Below are positions 62,132-62,811 of a stretch of 62,811 bases of DNA, in pieces. The translations under genes were made by a program, and so were the position numbers. The notes below the pieces were generated by a model, which was not told the origin of the DNA, made no database searches, and was given only the letters and a program-made list of their open reading frames with translations. How positions within the stretch are numbered: position 1 is the stretch's first letter; the number at the start of each line of letters is the position of its first letter. This DNA is from Betaproteobacteria bacterium (GTDB taxonomy: Bacteria > Pseudomonadota > Gammaproteobacteria > Burkholderiales > SG8-41), in contig JANXSE010000359.1 in the NCBI GenBank assembly GCA_025356695.1, forward strand, positions 1 through 62,811, given 5' to 3'.

Positions 62132-62811
62132 TTGGCGCACGATGTATTTATAAGCTATAAGAGCGATGACAAGATCATCGCGGAAAGAATATATGATGGA
62201 TTGATGTCTCGCGGAATTCGATGTTGGATTTCTAGTAGAGATATTCCGCCTGGATATGGTCATCAGTCAGAGATCGTGCGTGCAATAAAGGGGTGCCGGC
62301 TAATGGTGGTCATATTTTCCTCCGCCGCCCAAAATTCAATGGAAATCCCAAAGGAACTTGCTATCGCGAGCAAAGAAAAGAAACTGATAGTGCCGATTAG
62401 AGTGGAGGATATTGAGCCGAACGATACTTTTGAGTATGCACTTGCGAACAGCCAGTATTTGGATATTTGCGCGGTGCTGGCGCAAGGGCTTGACGGATAT
62501 CTCGATCTGATTTATTCGGCGGTCTCGAATCACTTGCGAAAACACGAGCGTGAGCCTGAGTCGTCAGAGTCTCTTCATCGGCCCCCTAAAAATCACTCAC
62601 TTCCCACTGCGTCGTTTGACGAAGATGTGCCAAAAAAGGAAATTACTGACGAACCCGCGGCATTAATTAGAGACCAAGCCGCGCTCAATAAAATCAAGAA
62701 CCCGGAAATTAGATCAAAAATCAGCGCATGCATAGAAGGTGGGATCGGCGAATTTAAACCCGATAACTGTAGGCTTGTATTGAGTGGGCCGGGGGCGGGG
62801 GCTTGGAATTT
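62132..62811 (+). CDS. TIR-domain protein (runs off the window)
   Basis: Partial gene, 226 residues before the window ends. TTG start with AAGGAGAGG just upstream. TIR domain over about residues 1-135: box 1 DVFISYKSDD (4-13), box 2 RDIPPG (36-41), and a helix with the conserved Glu (E75 in EIPKEL) that in NAD-cleaving TIRs is catalytic. After a polar linker (about 138-175) another, unidentified region begins (ALNKIKNPEIRSKISACIEGG). Bacterial TIR proteins are mainly NADases of anti-phage systems. Effector role is an inference. The first ATG in frame comes inside the domain, so TTG is needed. Confidence 0.85.
   Translation, partial: MAHDVFISYKSDDKIIAERIYDGLMSRGIRCWISSRDIPPGYGHQSEIVRAIKGCRLMVVIFSSAAQNSMEIPKELAIASKEKKLIVPIRVEDIEPNDTFEYALANSQYLDICAVLAQGLDGYLDLIYSAVSNHLRKHEREPESSESLHRPPKNHSLPTASFDEDVPKKEITDEPAALIRDQAALNKIKNPEIRSKISACIEGGIGEFKPDNCRLVLSGPGAGAWN

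Overview
The window is a 62.8 kb piece of a GC-rich betaproteobacterial chromosome. Four things suggest this: the order thrS-infC-rpmI-rplT-pheS-pheT-ihfA-merR-tRNA-Pro, a prfB-lysS pair with a programmed frameshift, a class I polyhydroxybutyrate (PHB) cluster (phaC, phaB, phaR), and a ccoNOQP/ccoG/ccoH cbb3 oxidase cluster. I cannot name the genus. Almost all of it is dense housekeeping sequence with short gaps. The only gene-free stretch above 300 bases is 6924-7278, which holds two FNR-type boxes.

Layout. 1-6120: cbb3 cytochrome oxidase (ccoN, O, Q, P), a b561-type cytochrome, the assembly genes ccoG and ccoH, and a small Cys-tailed membrane protein. 6099-9036: a low-oxygen module with a formate/nitrite-type channel, a DksA/TraR zinc-finger protein, a CBS-domain protein with an apparent ATT start, and a TauE/SafE-like membrane protein. 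9044-18672: hydrolases, pyrD, envelope proteins (MltB, patatin lipoprotein, NlpC/P60), a mini-secretin, a phosphodiesterase, a DinG/YoaA helicase and a DUF1232 protein. 18674-23405: rimO, phaR, phaB, phaC. 23427-26752: ZIP transporter, pgeF, rluD and, divergently, bamD. 26763-29533: copper-resistance operon copA-copZ-csoR with a CsoR-type operator and a matching promoter. 29575-37687: glycine-zipper protein, acetoacetyl-CoA ligase, lysS, prfB, recJ and an RpfE-type protein. 37787-48123: lolC/E-lolD, potassium channel, AlkA-type glycosylase, DUF2062, comEC, an M50-like zinc-ribbon protein and relA. 48133-56934: SUMF1-domain protein, tRNA-Val, the thrS to merR translation operon, tRNA-Pro.

Downstream of tRNA-Pro (56935 to the end) the sequence becomes visibly AT-richer and the genes are accessory: a DUF1615 lipoprotein, a HAD phosphatase, a shortened WYL-type regulator, and, divergent from it, a three-gene run of zinc-ribbon/TPR membrane protein, small zinc-ribbon protein and TIR-domain protein cut by the window edge. 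This last run is the best candidate for an undescribed system. It has the layout of a regulated TIR-based defence operon, but its function is inferred from domains and gene order only.

How genes work together: the FNR boxes, cbb3 oxidase and FNT channel fit life at low oxygen. CopA/CopZ/CsoR and the TauE-like protein fit copper handling for the oxidase. PhaC/PhaB/PhaR plus acetoacetyl-CoA ligase form a PHB synthesis and re-use circuit. Several genes use unusual decoding: a +1 frameshift in prfB, ATC/ATT initiation in infC, an apparent ATT start in the CBS gene, and TTG starts in lolC and the TIR gene.
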